Source of the DNA: an uncultured Pelagibacteraceae bacterium
GTDB taxonomy: Bacteria; Pseudomonadota; Alphaproteobacteria; Pelagibacterales; Pelagibacteraceae
Length of the DNA stretch: 64,000 bases
Assembly (NCBI GenBank): GCA_902614125.1
Contig: CACMJW010000006.1
Coordinates: forward strand, 1-64,000
Reading direction: 5' to 3'
Part shown: one piece after another, positions 46,533 to 55,323 of the stretch
How the letters are laid out: each line of letters opens with the position of its first letter
How positions within the stretch are numbered: the stretch's first letter is position 1
Program-made: the position numbers and the translations under genes
The notes under the pieces: generated by a model
Databases searched by the model: none
What the model saw: only the letters and a program-made list of their open reading frames with translations
Told to the model about the DNA's origin: nothing

Positions 46533-47690
46533 ATGCAAAATTCTATAAAACTTATTTTAATTTTATTTTCTTTAATTTTATTTTCATCAAAATCAAATGC
46601 AATAATTAGCGTAAATGCTAAAACTGCAATACTACAAGATTATTTATCTGGTGAAATTCTTTATGAAAAGGATGCAGACATTTCTATATATCCTGCATCT
46701 ATGACAAAAATTATGACTTCAATTATTGCTTTTGATTTAATTAAAAAGGGAGAACTTACATTAGATGAAAAATTTATAGTATCTGAAAATGCATGGAGAC
46801 TATCTACAGCAGGATATTCGTCTATGTTTATAATGGTTGGAGATGAAGTATCAGTTGAAAATCTTTTAAGAGGTATAATAGTTGCATCAGGTAATGATGC
46901 CTGCATTGCATTGGCAGAGGGTATTGCAGGTACAGAGGAGGAATTCGCTGTATTAATGACTGAAAAGGCGCTTGAGATAGGGATGGAAAATACTAATTTT
47001 TCAAATTCATCAGGTATCAATGACCCAAATAATTACTCTACAGTTCGAGATATTTTAATAATGTCTAATTACTTAATCAAAAATTATCCAGAATATTATC
47101 ATTACTACAAAGAAAAAGAATTTACATGGGATAGAACCGGTGGTGATCCTATTACTCAAGGAAATAGAAATCCTTTATTGTATAAAAATATGGGAGCTGA
47201 TGGAATTAAAACTGGTTATCTTGCAGTTGAAAAATATTCATTAGCATCCTCAATAAAAAAAAAGAACAGAAGATTAATTGCTGTTGGAAGTGGCTTTAAT
47301 TCAAAAAATGATAGATCTAGGCAATCCGCAAAGTTGTTGACTTGGGGATTAACAAAATTTGATACAATTTTAATTGGCAAAAAAAACGATGTTATATCAG
47401 AGCTAGATGTATGGCAAGGCAAACAGAAAAAAGTTAAAGCATATATTTCATCGGACATTTATAAAACAATTCCTAAGGCAAAAAAAAAATATCTAAAAGT
47501 AACAATTAATTATGAAGGACCTCTGGAGGCACCGATAGAAAAAAATGATGTCATTGGAAAAATGAAGATTACTTATAAAGATGAGGTAGTTGGCAACTAT
47601 GATTTATTTGCATCGGAAAGTGTTCAAAAACAGAATATAATTTCACGTATCTTAAGCTCAATAAATTTTTTAATATGGGGCGATGTATAA
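46533..47690 (+). CDS. dacC: D-alanyl-D-alanine carboxypeptidase (PBP5/6 family)
   Basis: 385 aa. Signal peptide about 1-24. Serine-peptidase triads: SMTK (about 56-59), SGNDAC (SxN, about 117) and KTGY (about 227). C-terminal domain about 270-365 and a hydrophobic end (about 370-385) typical of membrane-tethered PBP5. Trims peptidoglycan pentapeptides. Overlaps tmk by 8 bp. Confidence 0.93.
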   Translation: MQNSIKLILILFSLILFSSKSNAIISVNAKTAILQDYLSGEILYEKDADISIYPASMTKIMTSIIAFDLIKKGELTLDEKFIVSENAWRLSTAGYSSMFIMVGDEVSVENLLRGIIVASGNDACIALAEGIAGTEEEFAVLMTEKALEIGMENTNFSNSSGINDPNNYSTVRDILIMSNYLIKNYPEYYHYYKEKEFTWDRTGGDPITQGNRNPLLYKNMGADGIKTGYLAVEKYSLASSIKKKNRRLIAVGSGFNSKNDRSRQSAKLLTWGLTKFDTILIGKKNDVISELDVWQGKQKKVKAYISSDIYKTIPKAKKKYLKVTINYEGPLEAPIEKNDVIGKMKITYKDEVVGNYDLFASESVQKQNIISRILSSINFLIWGDV

Positions 47691-48306
47691 AAAAAAATAC
47701 CCTGTAATTATTTTTGAAGGAATAGAAGCCTCAGGAAAATCAACAAATATTAATAATTTTTCAAAATTTTTAAAAAAAAATAAATATCAATTTATAAAAA
47801 TAAGAGAGCCCGGGGGTACAAAATTTTCAGAAAAATTAAGAAAAATAATGTTATCAAAGAGCAATAAATTAGATAAAAAAACTGATTTATTGTTAATACT
47901 AGCTTCAAGATCTGAAAACGTTTCAAAAATTATTTACAAAAATTACCAAAAAAAAATAATCTTAATAGATAGGTTTTCAGATTCTACCATAGCTTACCAG
48001 CATTACGGTATGGGTTTAAATTTGAATATAATAAAAAATTTAAATTCCTATATTATTGGTAAATTTAAACCAGATCTTACCTTTTTATGTACTGTAAATA
48101 ACAAGAATATGAATAAGAGACTAAAAATTAGATTAAATAACAATAGATATGATAATTTTAAAATTAGCTTTTATAATAAAGTTCAAAAAGGTTTTCTTAA
48201 ATTATCAAAAAATAAAAAAAAATATGTTTTATTAGATTCGAATAATTCGACACCTGCTGAAAATTTAAATAGAATTATCAAAGAATTTAAAAAAATAGCA
48301 AAATAA
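47683..48306 (+). CDS. tmk: Thymidylate kinase
   Basis: 207 aa. P-loop FEGIEASGKSTNI (about 11-22); the DR(Y/F) motif as LIDRFSDSTIAYQHYGMG (about 91); REPGGTKFSEKLR (about 44). Makes dTDP from dTMP. Lys/Asn-rich surface as in AT-rich genomes. Followed by holB after 4 bp. Confidence 0.93.
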   Translation: MYKKKYPVIIFEGIEASGKSTNINNFSKFLKKNKYQFIKIREPGGTKFSEKLRKIMLSKSNKLDKKTDLLLILASRSENVSKIIYKNYQKKIILIDRFSDSTIAYQHYGMGLNLNIIKNLNSYIIGKFKPDLTFLCTVNNKNMNKRLKIRLNNNRYDNFKISFYNKVQKGFLKLSKNKKKYVLLDSNNSTPAENLNRIIKEFKKIAK

Positions 48307-48310
48307 TTAA

Positions 48311-49219
48311 ATGTCAAATACACTAATAGGCTTAGGCGATGTTTTGAATGATTTAATTAACTTACATAATTCCAATAGACTTCCAAATAAATTATTATTA
48401 AGTGGGACACAAGGAATAGGGAAAGGAGTATTATCCAAACACCTTCTAAATTATATTCTGTCTAAAAACGAGCAGTTTAAATATGATCTAAAAAAACTCC
48501 AAATTAATCCTAGTAATAAATCTTTTAAATTATTTGAAAGTAATGCACATCCCAATGTTTTTAAAATTCATAAAAAAATGGATAAAAAAAATATTGATAT
48601 AGGTCAGATAAGAGAAATGATTAAATTTCAAAATAGTTCATCATTTAATAATAAAACACGATTTGTATTGATTGAGGATGCAGATCTGCTTAATGTAAAT
48701 TCTATTAATGCATTATTAAAATCTATTGAAGAGCCAAATAATAATTTTTCTTTTATTTTAACTCATAATTCAAATAAAACCGTCTTAGAAACTTTAAAAT
48801 CAAGATGTATTGAATTCAAAGTAAATTTAAAAAATGAATTTGTAGAAAATATTGTTAACTCTTACTTTTCTGAAAATGTATATGATCAAATTTCTTTAGA
48901 TTTTAAAAATTATTATCATAATCCAGTTTTTTTAATTAATTTGTCAATTTATTTCAATGAAAATAACTTAGATATTCAAAATTTTAGCATCGAAGATTTA
49001 TTATATGAAATCACAATAAACCCATCTCATTTAAAAGATGAATTTATATTATTAAATCTTAATCTTTTTATTGAATTATATTTTTATAAAAATATAAATG
49101 CTCAAAAAAAAAATATTTTTAAAGCAAAAGAATATTTTCTAAAAAAATTATCAAACGTCAAAAAATATAATCTTGATATCGAGACTTTTTTTTTAGAATT
49201 TAAAGATTTATTAAAATGA
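48311..49219 (+). CDS. holB: DNA polymerase III delta-prime subunit, without zinc module
   Basis: 302-aa AAA+ clamp-loader subunit. P-loop-like LLLSGTQGIGKGVLSKHLL (about 27-45), sensor-type NALLKSIEEPNNNFSFIL (about 134), SRC motif LKSRCIEFKV (about 162). The usual four-cysteine zinc module after the P-loop is absent: the segment before HPNVF (about 75) has no Cys. Overlaps metG by 4 bp. Confidence 0.88.
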   Translation: MSNTLIGLGDVLNDLINLHNSNRLPNKLLLSGTQGIGKGVLSKHLLNYILSKNEQFKYDLKKLQINPSNKSFKLFESNAHPNVFKIHKKMDKKNIDIGQIREMIKFQNSSSFNNKTRFVLIEDADLLNVNSINALLKSIEEPNNNFSFILTHNSNKTVLETLKSRCIEFKVNLKNEFVENIVNSYFSENVYDQISLDFKNYYHNPVFLINLSIYFNENNLDIQNFSIEDLLYEITINPSHLKDEFILLNLNLFIELYFYKNINAQKKNIFKAKEYFLKKLSNVKKYNLDIETFFLEFKDLLK

Positions 49220-50745
49220 GTAAAAATTTCTATATAACTACACCTATTTATTACCCTTCAGCAAAACCACATATGGGACATGCTTATTCTAGTATTGTTT
49301 CTGATTTTTTTGCAAGGTTTAAAAGAAATGATGGCTTTTCAGTTCAATTTTTAACCGGTACCGATGAACATGGTTTAAAAATTCAAAGATCTGCAGAAAA
49401 AATTAATATGAAGCCAAAAGATTTTTGTGATCAAATATCTAAAACTTTTGAAAATTTGTCTAAGACACTAAATTTATCAAATACTGATTTCATCAGAACT
49501 ACCGAACAAAGGCATATTAAATCTGTTCAACATTTATGGAAAATTCTAGAAGATCAAAATCAAATTTATATGTCTAAATATGAGGGCTGGTATTCTGTTT
49601 CTGATGAAGCATTTTATCAACCTGATGAAATAGGAAGTAAAGATAATAAACATTTTGTAATAAGTTCGGGTTCCCCAGTAGAGTGGGTAGAAGAGGAGTC
49701 CTTTTTTTTTAAATTATCTGAATGGGAAAAACCATTACTAAAGTTTTATGATGAAAATCCAAAATTTATCTTACCAGAGGGAAGAAGGAATGAGGTAATT
49801 AGTTTTGTTAAAAATGGTTTAAAAGATTTGTCTGTTAGTAGAAAAACATTTTCCTGGGGTATTAAAATTCCTTCAAATAATGACCATATTATTTATGTAT
49901 GGCTAGATGCACTTACCAATTATTTAAGTGCTTTAAATTATCCAAATACTAAAGACGAATTATATAAAAATTTTTGGCCTGCTGATGTTCATATAATTGG
50001 AAAAGATATATTAAGATTTCATGCTATTTATTGGCCAGCTTTTTTAATGGCAGCTAAATTACCTTTGCCTAAAAGAGTTTATGGTCATGGTTGGATATTA
50101 TCTGGTGATGAAAAAATGTCTAAATCAAAGGGGAACATACTCGATCCATTAGAAATTATAGATGTATATGGGCTTGATACACTTAGATATTATCTTTTAA
50201 AAGAGGTTTCCTTTGGCAATGACGGAAATATTTCTCAAGAAAAGCTTGAAAGTTGTATAAATAGTGATTTAGCAAATAATTATGGAAATTTATGTCAAAG
50301 AGTTTTGACCTTTTGCGAAAAAAATTGTGATTCGAAAATCCCAACTAGTGATTTTATAAATGATGATTTTGAGATTTTAAAAAATTTCGAAAATTTAGCA
50401 TATTTGAGAGATTTAATAGACAATCAAAACATCAATGATTATATGAAATTTATTATAGATATGCTTTTTTCATCAAATAAATATTTTAATGATCAAGAAC
50501 CTTGGAAGAAAAAAAATGATAAAAATAGATTGAATACAATTGTTTATACTGCTTTAGATCTAATTAGAAAAATTTCTATACTATTAAATCCAGTAATACC
50601 TGATACAACTTTAATGGTTCTAAAAATATTTGACATTAATGATGATAAACTAAAATTTGAAGATATAAATAATCATAAATTTCTGGAAAGTGGAAAAAAT
50701 ATTGGAAAATTAAATATACTATTTAAAAAGATAGAAAATGATTGA
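49216..50745 (+). CDS. metG: Methionyl-tRNA synthetase
   Basis: 509-aa class I synthetase. HIGH-type TTPIYYPSAKPHMGHAYSSI (about 8-27), KMSKS in GDEKMSKSKGNILDP (about 297). The connective domain (YEGWYSVSDEAFYQPDE) has no zinc knuckle cysteines, the MetG2-like form usual in alphaproteobacteria, and the C-terminal tRNA-binding domain is absent. Coupled to tatD (8-bp overlap). Confidence 0.95.
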   Translation: MSKNFYITTPIYYPSAKPHMGHAYSSIVSDFFARFKRNDGFSVQFLTGTDEHGLKIQRSAEKINMKPKDFCDQISKTFENLSKTLNLSNTDFIRTTEQRHIKSVQHLWKILEDQNQIYMSKYEGWYSVSDEAFYQPDEIGSKDNKHFVISSGSPVEWVEEESFFFKLSEWEKPLLKFYDENPKFILPEGRRNEVISFVKNGLKDLSVSRKTFSWGIKIPSNNDHIIYVWLDALTNYLSALNYPNTKDELYKNFWPADVHIIGKDILRFHAIYWPAFLMAAKLPLPKRVYGHGWILSGDEKMSKSKGNILDPLEIIDVYGLDTLRYYLLKEVSFGNDGNISQEKLESCINSDLANNYGNLCQRVLTFCEKNCDSKIPTSDFINDDFEILKNFENLAYLRDLIDNQNINDYMKFIIDMLFSSNKYFNDQEPWKKKNDKNRLNTIVYTALDLIRKISILLNPVIPDTTLMVLKIFDINDDKLKFEDINNHKFLESGKNIGKLNILFKKIEND

Positions 50746-51508
50746 TTCACATTGTCACTTAGACCACGAACCTTTAATAGATAATCTAAACGATGTTTTA
50801 GAAAGATCCAAAAAGGTTGGAATAGATAAGCTTTTAACTATTTCAACTAATATTAACAGTTATAAAAATATCTTAAATTTAATAAACCAAGATCCTATGA
50901 TTTATGGATCAATTGGAATTCATCCACACGAAGTTCAAACTTCAACTTTTGAGAAAAACTATATTGTGCAGGAGTTTAAAAAATATCAAAAAATAATTGG
51001 AGTAGGGGAGACGGGATTAGATTATTATTATGAAAATAGTCCAAAAGAAACTCAAATAGAAAGTTTTAAAATTCATATAGAGGCTTCAATTGAATGCAAT
51101 TGTCCACTAATAGTTCATTCTAGGGATGCAGAAAATGAAACTTTTTCAATTTTAAATGATTATAAAAATAGCAATCCTAAAATACTTATGCATTGTTTTA
51201 CCGGGTCAAAAGAGTTTGCAAAAAAACTTCTAGATCTTAATGCATATTTTTCAGCAAGTGGGATTATTACTTTTAAAAATAGTGTTGAATTACAGGATAC
51301 ATTTAAGTTTTTACCAAATGATAAAATATTAATAGAAACTGATAGTCCTTTTTTAGCACCTATTCCTATGAGAGGAAAAAAAAATGAGCCAAGTTTTATT
51401 CAATATACCCTTCAACACCTATCCAACCTAAAGGACATTGATAAATCTAAAATGGATCATATCACCACTCAGAATTTTCAAACACTATTTTTCAATAATG
51501 AAAACTAG
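50738..51508 (+). CDS. tatD: TatD family metal-dependent deoxyribonuclease
   Basis: 256 aa. Metal ligands: DSHCHLD (3-9), GETGLDYY (about 93), SRDAENET His region IVHSRDAE (about 129), MHCFTGS (about 151), IETDSPFLAP (about 202). 3'-5' exonuclease family. The gene after metG in alphaproteobacteria; the next gene starts 11 bp before its stop. Confidence 0.93.
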   Translation: MIDSHCHLDHEPLIDNLNDVLERSKKVGIDKLLTISTNINSYKNILNLINQDPMIYGSIGIHPHEVQTSTFEKNYIVQEFKKYQKIIGVGETGLDYYYENSPKETQIESFKIHIEASIECNCPLIVHSRDAENETFSILNDYKNSNPKILMHCFTGSKEFAKKLLDLNAYFSASGIITFKNSVELQDTFKFLPNDKILIETDSPFLAPIPMRGKKNEPSFIQYTLQHLSNLKDIDKSKMDHITTQNFQTLFFNNEN

Positions 51509-52271
51509 ATTTACAATATTAGGGTCTGGTAGTTCTGTGGGTATACCTAGAATTGATGGTTATTTTGGTAAATGCAACCCAAAAATAAAGCAAAATTTAA
51601 GATCAAGATGTTCTGCTTTAGTTACTCATGGTAATTTTAATATATTAATTGATACTTCCCCCGATTTAAAAAACCAATTATTAAAAAATAAAATTAAAAA
51701 TATAGATAAAGTTTTCTATACACATTTACATGGTGATCAAACGCATGGTATTAATGAGCTAAGAGGATTTTACCTAAAAACTAGGCAAAAATTAGATGTT
51801 TTTGCAGATAAAATGACTTCTAATTATTTATTAAAATCTTTTAGTTACTGTTTCAAAAATAATCATGGTTATCCAGCAATTTTCAATCTTAACAAGTTAA
51901 AAAAAAAACATACTTTCAATGTTAAAAAATCGAAGGTTCAAATCGAGTCATTTCGTGTCAAGCATGGAAAAATTAATAGTATATTGTATAAAATTAATAA
52001 TACATGTGCTTATGCTAGTGATGTAAGCAAAATTAGTGAAAAAGACTACTCAAAACTTAAAAAATTAAATTACTTTATAGTCGATTGTTTAAGATACGAT
52101 CCACATCCATCTCATTTTAATTTAGATCAAGTTTTAAATTTAGTTAAAATTATCAAACCAAAAAAAACAATTTTAACTAATATGAACAACGAAATTGATT
52201 ATGTGAAGATACAGAAACATCTGCCTAAATTTGTTGTTCCTGCCTATGATGGTATGAGCTTTTCAATATAA
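51498..52271 (+). CDS. MBL-fold metal-dependent hydrolase (PhnP-like)
   Basis: 257 aa. Begins MKTRFTILGSGSSVGIPR; the metallo-beta-lactamase motif THLHGDQTHGINELRGF (about 75) and the His of VKHGKINSILY; C-terminal PHPSHFNLDQVL (about 203). Resembles the PhnP/RNase Z-like phosphodiesterases found after tatD in alphaproteobacteria. No phn operon here, so a phosphonate role is not supported. ATG 51498 chosen over an upstream ATG inside tatD. Confidence 0.85.
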   Translation: MKTRFTILGSGSSVGIPRIDGYFGKCNPKIKQNLRSRCSALVTHGNFNILIDTSPDLKNQLLKNKIKNIDKVFYTHLHGDQTHGINELRGFYLKTRQKLDVFADKMTSNYLLKSFSYCFKNNHGYPAIFNLNKLKKKHTFNVKKSKVQIESFRVKHGKINSILYKINNTCAYASDVSKISEKDYSKLKKLNYFIVDCLRYDPHPSHFNLDQVLNLVKIIKPKKTILTNMNNEIDYVKIQKHLPKFVVPAYDGMSFSI

Positions 52272-53176
52272 TGGAAATATACTTAAAACTTTTTGAAGTA
52301 GTATTTCCTGTGTTTTTTATAGTTGGTATTGGCTACTATTTAGGTAAAAAAGATAAAAAATTTGATACTACTTTTATTACAAATTTCGCATCTAATGTAG
52401 GTACACCTGCAATGGTAATATATGCTATTACCTCAACTGGAATAAATTTTCAAATTTTTAAAGACTATTTTTTTTATTATCTTCTAGCAATTATAGGTTT
52501 TATTATACTTGGAATTATCATCTTATTTATCCTTAATACCAAGGATATAATAAGAGAACTTCCACCTTTAATTTTACCTAACACCGGCAATATGGGTATA
52601 CCTATATGTTTATTTGCTTATGGTGCAAAAGGACTTGGAGTTGCAGCTGCAATATCATCTTTAATTGTATTACTCCATTTTACACTTGGAATTTTTTTAG
52701 CCGATAGAAGATTTAACTTTACAGTGTTGATTAAAAGTCCGCCATTTTATGCAATTCTTATATCAGTGCTATTTTTGTATTTTGAAATTAATATGCCACA
52801 AGTAGTAATTAATTTGACTGAGTTATTAACATTTGCAACAATTTTTTTAATTCTTATGTCCTTAGGAATTGCTTTAACGAAATTAAAAGTTTTTTCTTTA
52901 AAAACTGCAATATTTGCATCAATAGGAAGAGTTATTTTAGGTCCATTAATAGGTTTTTTAATTATTATTTATTTTGATTTATCTGGTTTTGCAGCTGGAG
53001 TACTCCTAATTCAAGCATCAATGCCTAGTGCTGTCTTAAATTATCTTATAGCTGCTATTTATTCTCCAAAAACCATAACGGATAGTGTTGCAAGTACAAT
53101 AGTTGTCTCAACAATAATGTCATTTATAACTTTACCTATTGTTATTTTTATATCGTTAAAATATTTTCCTCTATGA
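52271..53176 (+). CDS. AEC family transporter (auxin efflux carrier type)
   Basis: 301 aa, about ten membrane helices. N-terminal VFPVFFIVGIGYYLGKKDKK, mid-region LPNTGNMGIPICLFAYG (about 102; the NTGNMG motif of AEC carriers), late QASMPSAVLNYLIA (about 252). Bacterial members move dicarboxylates or amino acids; substrate unknown. Start overlaps the MBL stop by 1 bp. Confidence 0.85.
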   Translation: MEIYLKLFEVVFPVFFIVGIGYYLGKKDKKFDTTFITNFASNVGTPAMVIYAITSTGINFQIFKDYFFYYLLAIIGFIILGIIILFILNTKDIIRELPPLILPNTGNMGIPICLFAYGAKGLGVAAAISSLIVLLHFTLGIFLADRRFNFTVLIKSPPFYAILISVLFLYFEINMPQVVINLTELLTFATIFLILMSLGIALTKLKVFSLKTAIFASIGRVILGPLIGFLIIIYFDLSGFAAGVLLIQASMPSAVLNYLIAAIYSPKTITDSVASTIVVSTIMSFITLPIVIFISLKYFPL

Positions 53177-54018
53177 GGGGAGCAGTAATAAATCTTTCAG
53201 CTTGGCTAATTCTGCCGTTTATGGATGCCATTGCAAAATACCTTTCTTATTCTTTACCTGTATTGCAAGTAACGTGGTTTAGATTTTTTTTTAGTACTCT
53301 AATCACTTTGTTATTTATTTTTATTTTTTCTAGAAATTCTTTAGTTTCTTCTAAAAATTTGAAGTCTCAAATTATAAGAGGATTGCTACTATTAACTTCA
53401 AGTGTATTATTTTTTTATTCAATATCGATAATCTCTTTAGCTAAAGCATTAACAATAGCTTTTATTTGTCCATTAATGGTCACTGCTTTATCACCTTATT
53501 TTCTAAAAGAGAGGGTAGGGCCAAGAAGATGGACAGCTGTTATAATAGGTTTTATAGGAGTTTTGATTGTAATTAGACCAGGAATTATAGAATTTAATTG
53601 GGCTAGTTTTGCAGCGTTAGGTACTGGTTTTTGTTACGCTTTATATTTAATTGTAACTAGAAAATTAAAAAACACAGATAATGGTTTTTTAACATTACTA
53701 ATCACAAGCACTGTAGGAACCCTAATTTTAAGTTTATATTTACCCTTTATTTGGGTTAAACCAACTTTTTCTGAGTATTTATTTGCTATAAATATGGGAT
53801 TAATAGCTGCCTTAGCTCATGGCATGATTATCTTTTCCTACAATTATTCAGATGCAAGCAAACTGGCACCTTTGGGTTATTTTGAGATAATTACTAACAT
53901 TTTAATTGGCTATATTTGGTTCTCTGATATTCCAGATAAGTACACTTTTATCGGACTTTTAATTATCATTTTTTCAGGTCTTTATGTTTTTCGAAGAGAG
54001 CAATCTAATAAAACGTAA
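53173..54018 (+). CDS. EamA/DMT family transporter
   Basis: 281 aa, ten membrane helices in two EamA repeats: LPVLQVTWFRFFFSTLITLL (about 29), SLAKALTIAFICPLMVTALS (about 93) with LKERVGPRRWTAVIIGFIGV, and KLAPLGYFEIITNILIGYIW near the end. Substrate unknown. Last gene of the long plus-strand run; overlaps the AEC gene by 4 bp. Confidence 0.85.
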   Translation: MRGAVINLSAWLILPFMDAIAKYLSYSLPVLQVTWFRFFFSTLITLLFIFIFSRNSLVSSKNLKSQIIRGLLLLTSSVLFFYSISIISLAKALTIAFICPLMVTALSPYFLKERVGPRRWTAVIIGFIGVLIVIRPGIIEFNWASFAALGTGFCYALYLIVTRKLKNTDNGFLTLLITSTVGTLILSLYLPFIWVKPTFSEYLFAINMGLIAALAHGMIIFSYNYSDASKLAPLGYFEIITNILIGYIWFSDIPDKYTFIGLLIIIFSGLYVFRREQSNKT

Positions 54019-54502
54019 AGTATACCTTTATATGAAGTAAATTATTAACACATAATGTTAAACTACTGTAATTATTATTTTTTTTATATTACTTAAAGTA
54101 AAATATAATATAGTAATACATCTAACCTATCATCTAATCATTAAAATTTTAATTTATATTTGGAGATTTCATCCGAATAAATCACATAACTAAATTAAAA
54201 TCCTTAATAATCAAGATAAATTAAACAAAGTAATCCAACAATCTAATAAATTAATGGTATTAATTTTAGAAAGGTGAGAGTACACAAATCGAAAAAATTA
54301 AATTTGTCTCAAATATTTAAATAAATAATAGATGAAAACTTGTAATTTCTATTAGTATTGCATTTATCGAATATAGCATTTAATGAGCCATAGAGGGGTC
54401 AATTTTAATGATTTATTGATATATAATGCAACTTATAGGTGTAATATAAATATAACAACTATATATGGGTAAAAATTAAAAAAATGTTGATTTTGCTTAC
54501 TT
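54019..54502. other. 484-bp gap with no recognisable gene
   Basis: Very AT-rich. I find no ORF of note on either strand, no tRNA and no clear terminator after the DMT transporter. One isolated Pho-like heptamer (CTGTAAT at 54066) has no partner. By far the longest empty stretch in an otherwise packed window, at the edge of the accessory patch. Confidence 0.6.
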
Positions 54503-54778
54503 TTAAACGAAAATTCCCTCTTTTTTCAAGAGTTTTTTCTTGGTTTTAATGCCTCCATGACCCGAATATCCACCTAGGGACCCGTCAGATCTGATAACTC
54601 TATGACAAGGTATTTTAGGTGCATTTGGGTTTTTTCCAACCGCATTTGCTACAGCTCGAGCAGCTTTTGGCTTATTTATGGCTTTTGCGACATCTAAATA
54701 GGTTCTAACTTGTCCTTTTGGGATAGTTTTTAGATAATTCCACACTTTCAACTGAAATTTAGTACCTTTTAGGATCAT
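54503..54778 (-). CDS. ogt: Minimal methylated-DNA-protein cysteine methyltransferase domain
   Basis: 91 aa, only the C-terminal Ada/Ogt catalytic domain: GTKFQLKVWNYLKTIPKGQV (4-23), helix-turn-helix AARAVANAVGKNPNAP, active site IPCHRVIRSDGSLGGYSG (about 55). The Cys is present (alkyltransferase-like proteins have Trp instead), so it should repair O6-alkylguanine. The N-terminal domain of Ogt (about 80 aa) is missing. A TTG at 54820 is possible, but that stretch forms a hairpin; ATG 54778 is preferred. Confidence 0.83.
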   Translation of the reverse strand: MILKGTKFQLKVWNYLKTIPKGQVRTYLDVAKAINKPKAARAVANAVGKNPNAPKIPCHRVIRSDGSLGGYSGHGGIKTKKKLLKKEGIFV

Positions 54779-54800
54779 TTTAAAGAAAAACCCTGTTACC

Positions 54801-54967
54801 TTGTACCTTTTTAGGCACAAAGAACAGTAGTTTTTGGCACGTCGTTGTATGCGCTACCGCCATGCCTTCCACCTCGCTATTTTAGCGCTACTCAGCGAAG
54901 TTTTCTGCCCTCTAGGCTTGAATCTCTCGATTTTTCCCTAGATGGTCAGTTAAGAGTTGCCTCTTAA
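54801..54967 (-). ncRNA. Candidate structured RNA, unidentified, with two GNRA tetraloops
   Basis: A stretch of about 50% GC (54836-54967, counted by eye) in very AT-rich surroundings. On the minus strand in order: hairpin TTAAGAG-GCAA-CTCTTAA (54967-54950); long helix 54949-54905 (CTGACC..TCTAGG with CCTAGA..GGCAG) capped by AATC-GAGA-GATT; CGCTA-AAA-TAGCG (54887-54875); GGCA/TGCC pairing (54866-54836); TTGTGCC/GGTACAA (54820-54801). GCAA and GAGA loops and a G-U pair exist only on the minus strand, which sets the orientation. It does not match tmRNA, SRP RNA, RNase P or riboswitches I know. It lies upstream of ogt and could be its leader. Confidence 0.55.
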
Positions 54968-55059
54968 TTCGTTAATAATTTAACATAAGTGCAATTTTAA
55001 AGGTATCACTTTATCGTTGAATTTAATGGTTTTTTAACACCTGTGAATAGCGTTAATAA

Positions 55060-55242
55060 CTAACTTGGCTTAACAATTATTAATATAAAATATGAAAAAT
55101 AAAACAGAACAGTCATAATACCTAAGAAGTAAACCTCTATAGATTTGCCATTTTTCTTAAACACCAAATAAGTAAGCAATGTTAATCCAAAAGAAATTAT
55201 CAAAAAATATATAGGCTCAATTGAGCCATCCATAGAGACCAT
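55060..55242 (-). CDS. Small membrane protein next to the recombinase
   Basis: About 60 aa from ATG 55242 (a GTG at 55278 would add 12 residues; ATG 55233 is also possible). Two membrane helices (about 10-26 and 36-56) split by KKNGKSIE. No known family. Divergent from the recombinase. Plausible but weakly supported as a gene. Confidence 0.42.
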   Translation of the reverse strand: MVSMDGSIEPIYFLIISFGLTLLTYLVFKKNGKSIEVYFLGIMTVLFYFSYFILIIVKPS

Positions 55243-55285
55243 AATATTAGATTTTAAACTATTGACATTTAAAATCACTTAATAT

Positions 55286-55320
55286 ATTACTAGTGATAAT
55301 TAATTGTTATCAATAGTAAT
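55286..55320. repeat. loxP-like 14-7-14 inverted repeat before the recombinase gene
   Basis: ATTACTAGTGATAA (55286-55299), spacer TTAATTG, TTATCAATAGTAAT (55307-55320); the arms are complementary with one mismatch. It ends 3 bp before the recombinase ATG. Arm and spacer sizes are those of a tyrosine-recombinase core site (loxP is 13-8-13). It may instead, or also, be an operator for autoregulation. Confidence 0.6.
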
Positions 55321-55323
55321 AGC

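Noticed and set aside
54055-54077. Pho box near 54066 (CTGTAAT)
   Set aside because: A single half-site without in-phase partners and with no phosphate gene downstream.
54836-54967. tmRNA, SRP RNA or integron attC site
   Set aside because: No T-loop GTTCGA, CCA end, tag reading frame or SRP GGAAG core is seen, and no RYYYAAC/GTTRRRY pair of an attC site. The structure remains unassigned.
55214-55227. 14-bp palindrome GGCTCAATTGAGCC
   Set aside because: It lies inside the small membrane ORF and has no operator or terminator features; one short palindrome of this length can arise by chance.
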